From the NCBI GenBank assembly GCA_964058805.1, contig CAXKVV010000969.1, positions 1 to 33,012 on the forward strand: a DNA stretch of 33,012 nt. Reading direction: 5' to 3'. The notes beneath the pieces were generated by a model. It was not told where the DNA came from, searched no databases, and saw only the letters and a program-made list of their open reading frames with translations. Each line of letters opens with the position of its first letter. Position 1 is the stretch's first letter. This stretch comes from Schoenoplectus triqueter (lineage: Eukaryota; Streptophyta; Magnoliopsida; Poales; Cyperaceae). Made by a program: the position numbers and the translations under genes. This document shows positions 30,930 through 33,012 of the stretch, piece after piece.

Positions 30930-32450
30930 ATCGAATTGCAACATAAAAACATCAAAGAAAAAAAATCGATATTGCACATCAAAACTTAATCTTTGTTGCA
31001 CAAATTAGAATTACAAACTCTAATACACTATTGATATCTATATTTACAGGATAAAGACTTATCTAGATCTAACTTGTAGCTTGAATAGAAGAGAAATTGA
31101 TTAAATCTGATATGTTTGGGTTTGATTTTGATCTTAACTCAAAGATTAGATCTTATTTTGTATCTAATTTGAGATTTAATTGGTTTTGACAACATTTTGA
31201 ATTAGCATTCAGCTTGGAATATGTTGTGTTTTTTTTTGTGTTTGAAGGAGGAGAGTGGTTTAAATAGGCATTGGGGTAGTAGATGAGTGTATGAGATCGG
31301 TTTAATTTTTTTTAACTAATTCATGCACCAACTCCATTCATTCATCTTTTCATACTGTTCTGAACGTTTTGTGGTGTATTAGACCAGTTTTAAGTGTTTT
31401 AAATATGTTCTAACAACTTAAAGCATAAGTGGGGTTTGTTTTGTTTGCTGAAAATTTATAAATTTATTATCCCTAACCACCATTTAGTCATCAGATGATT
31501 CTAGAGACTTCTAGAAAGTTTTAGAGCTTCAAACACGTTCTTGTCACTCCTTTCCTGCATTTTAGCCCTTATCGGATCCTAATTATGCACCCGAGACACA
31601 TTTTTACCTTCAAACACGATTTCAAGCTCCATAGTCGTTCACTCGTTCTCTCTTATCTCTTCACAATTTCTCATGTTTTAAAACTTGATTAGCATCTAAT
31701 TGATCTTAGGAATTGATCTACAATATTTATTCAATCAATAGAATGCTTCGGTATAGAGTTTGAGTAACTCAATTTTTGATCCGATTTGCGATTTCGTGAT
31801 CTCACTAATTTGAAGCTTTTGAAATTTAACTAAACTCTCAAACAATCTCTTGGAACCATGGAGAAGGTGTTTGAAATGTCAATTTGATCAATTGTGGCTC
31901 GAATTGTTTGATTTTATTTTTAGATTAGAAATTTCTCCTTCAGTTTTCTCCCAAACTGCTCAACCATTTCGTGAGTTCTTCATCTCTTTGTGTTCTTCTC
32001 TCCGTGCTCCTTCCAACGATATATAATATGTGGATTTTCATTGCTCTGTACCATCATCACCATTTTTGATTTTGAAGCAATGGAGAAGCTCGAATTCTAT
32101 AGCACGGGTACTATAGTAACCGGGGAATTTTCAAATTTGGTCCATCTTCATTTTGATTTTTAATTGGAGTCCTCAATTTGCTGATTTTTTTATTTTTTTT
32201 GCTTTTAAATTGTTTCTCAAAGATTCTTTTGTCCAAATTGCACCAAAATTTACTCAAAAAAATCAAGTAATATATGAAAATTCTCATAATTTTATTGAGA
32301 ATTTGATTTTGTCATAAAATTTGAGTTTTAAAATTTTAGATTTCGAAGAGGTTTTTGATTTGAATTTGTAGGGTTTTGACATTTAATTTTTTTCTTAAAA
32401 ATTTTTATTTTTAAATATTTTTATGAATCCATCTTTTTTTTGGTGCTTCT
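30930..32450 (-). other. Possible LTR-like or promoter sequence on the minus strand
   Basis: Read on the minus strand, a TATTTAAA box (31259-31266) is followed by CCACTCTCCTCC and precedes non-coding sequence that leads into the tandem repeat. Upstream of it, GGTTACTATAGTACCCGTGC (about 32099-32122) resembles GC-containing motifs of plant gypsy LTRs. No element ends or coding sequence were found. Confidence 0.25.
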
Positions 32451-33012
32451 GAACTTGAATTAAGTATTTTTGGGGTTTTAAAATTTCTCCTTTAATTTTT
32501 TATCTCTTATTTCAAATTATTTTTTTAATTCTCCGAATTTTTATGAATAAACAATTTCATATTGATGATGAAAATTCAATCTAAAATTTTATTCTTCTCA
32601 TTTTCATTCTATTCCAATGAATTATTACTTGATTTTCATTCTGATCGGAGTGCAGTCTTTTAAATTTGATTGAAGTTAATTAGATGAGAGGGGTTATTGT
32701 CGGTGCGGCCTCTGCCCACAACTCTCACTCCCGTCATTTTTTTCACAACCTCATCATTTTTATGTCCATCTTTCATCCTCCTCTACCATTCTTCACTCGT
32801 TCACTCTCATCTCACCCTATTTTTATTATTTACTTATTTTGTTTATCATTGTGTCTTTTTAGTCGTTATAAAGATGTGAAGATAATATACTTGCATATTC
32901 AATTCAAGAGGAAATGAAAAGAAACTACTTCAAGCTATTTTATAAGATCAGTAAAATTGGAAGCACAGGAAATTTTTTTGTTTCAATTTAATATATGGAT
33001 TTTCATTGCATG
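32451..33012. other. Intergenic, nothing recognised
   Basis: AT-rich, with a C-rich patch at about 32690-32825. The overlapping 77- and 60-codon ORFs there have no family features. Confidence 0.4.

Overview
The window looks like plant nuclear DNA. It is AT-rich and almost free of genes. It holds (TA)n and (GA)n microsatellites, non-autonomous DNA transposons, LTR fragments, a Helitron end pair, and one recognisable plant gene start at the left edge. That gene is the first 68 codons of a SMAX1/SMXL protein on the minus strand. Its fourth residue is Asp (MRADLSTIQQ...), which I associate more with monocot than dicot SMAX1 proteins, so a monocot is weakly suggested. No bacterial, viral, rRNA, tRNA or CRISPR feature was seen.

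Layout. 1-205: SMAX1-like 5' coding end (minus). About 206-1130: its leader and promoter, with several upstream ORFs. 1.1-9.0 kb: unique or decayed intergenic DNA with three copies of one fold-back MITE family, one hAT-type MITE, one Mutator-like MITE with a perfect 9-bp target duplication, a strong short hairpin near 7.06 kb and a frameshifted RING-H2 (ATL) pseudogene near 8.0 kb. About 9.2-13.98 kb: a long LTR-like block with TATA box and TGTGACA terminus. 13.98-15.4 kb: nothing recognised.

15.4-22.26 kb is the most striking part. Twelve fold-back elements stand nearly end to end, most separated by (TA)n/(GA)n tracts. One is split by a hAT-type element with a perfect 8-bp target duplication, and a copia-like LTR sits between two others. 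Most share a terminal motif around CTATGGTGCTTCGCG although their interiors differ. This looks like an array grown by repeated insertion into TA microsatellites, comparable to the rice Micron elements. The Mutator-like 9-bp duplication of a related copy at 5980-6378 points to the superfamily.

22.7-26.5 kb: two more hAT-type MITEs (one nested in another fold-back element), a short Helitron and a broken transposon terminus. 27.1-27.8 kb: site-II-like and telobox promoter motifs followed by possible small exons. 28.0-28.9 kb: a T-rich tandem array. 30.28-30.93 kb: a two-copy 320-bp tandem repeat. 31-32.4 kb: possible minus-strand LTR-like promoter sequence. Nearly all longer ORFs in the window are chance readings of repeats or low-complexity DNA.
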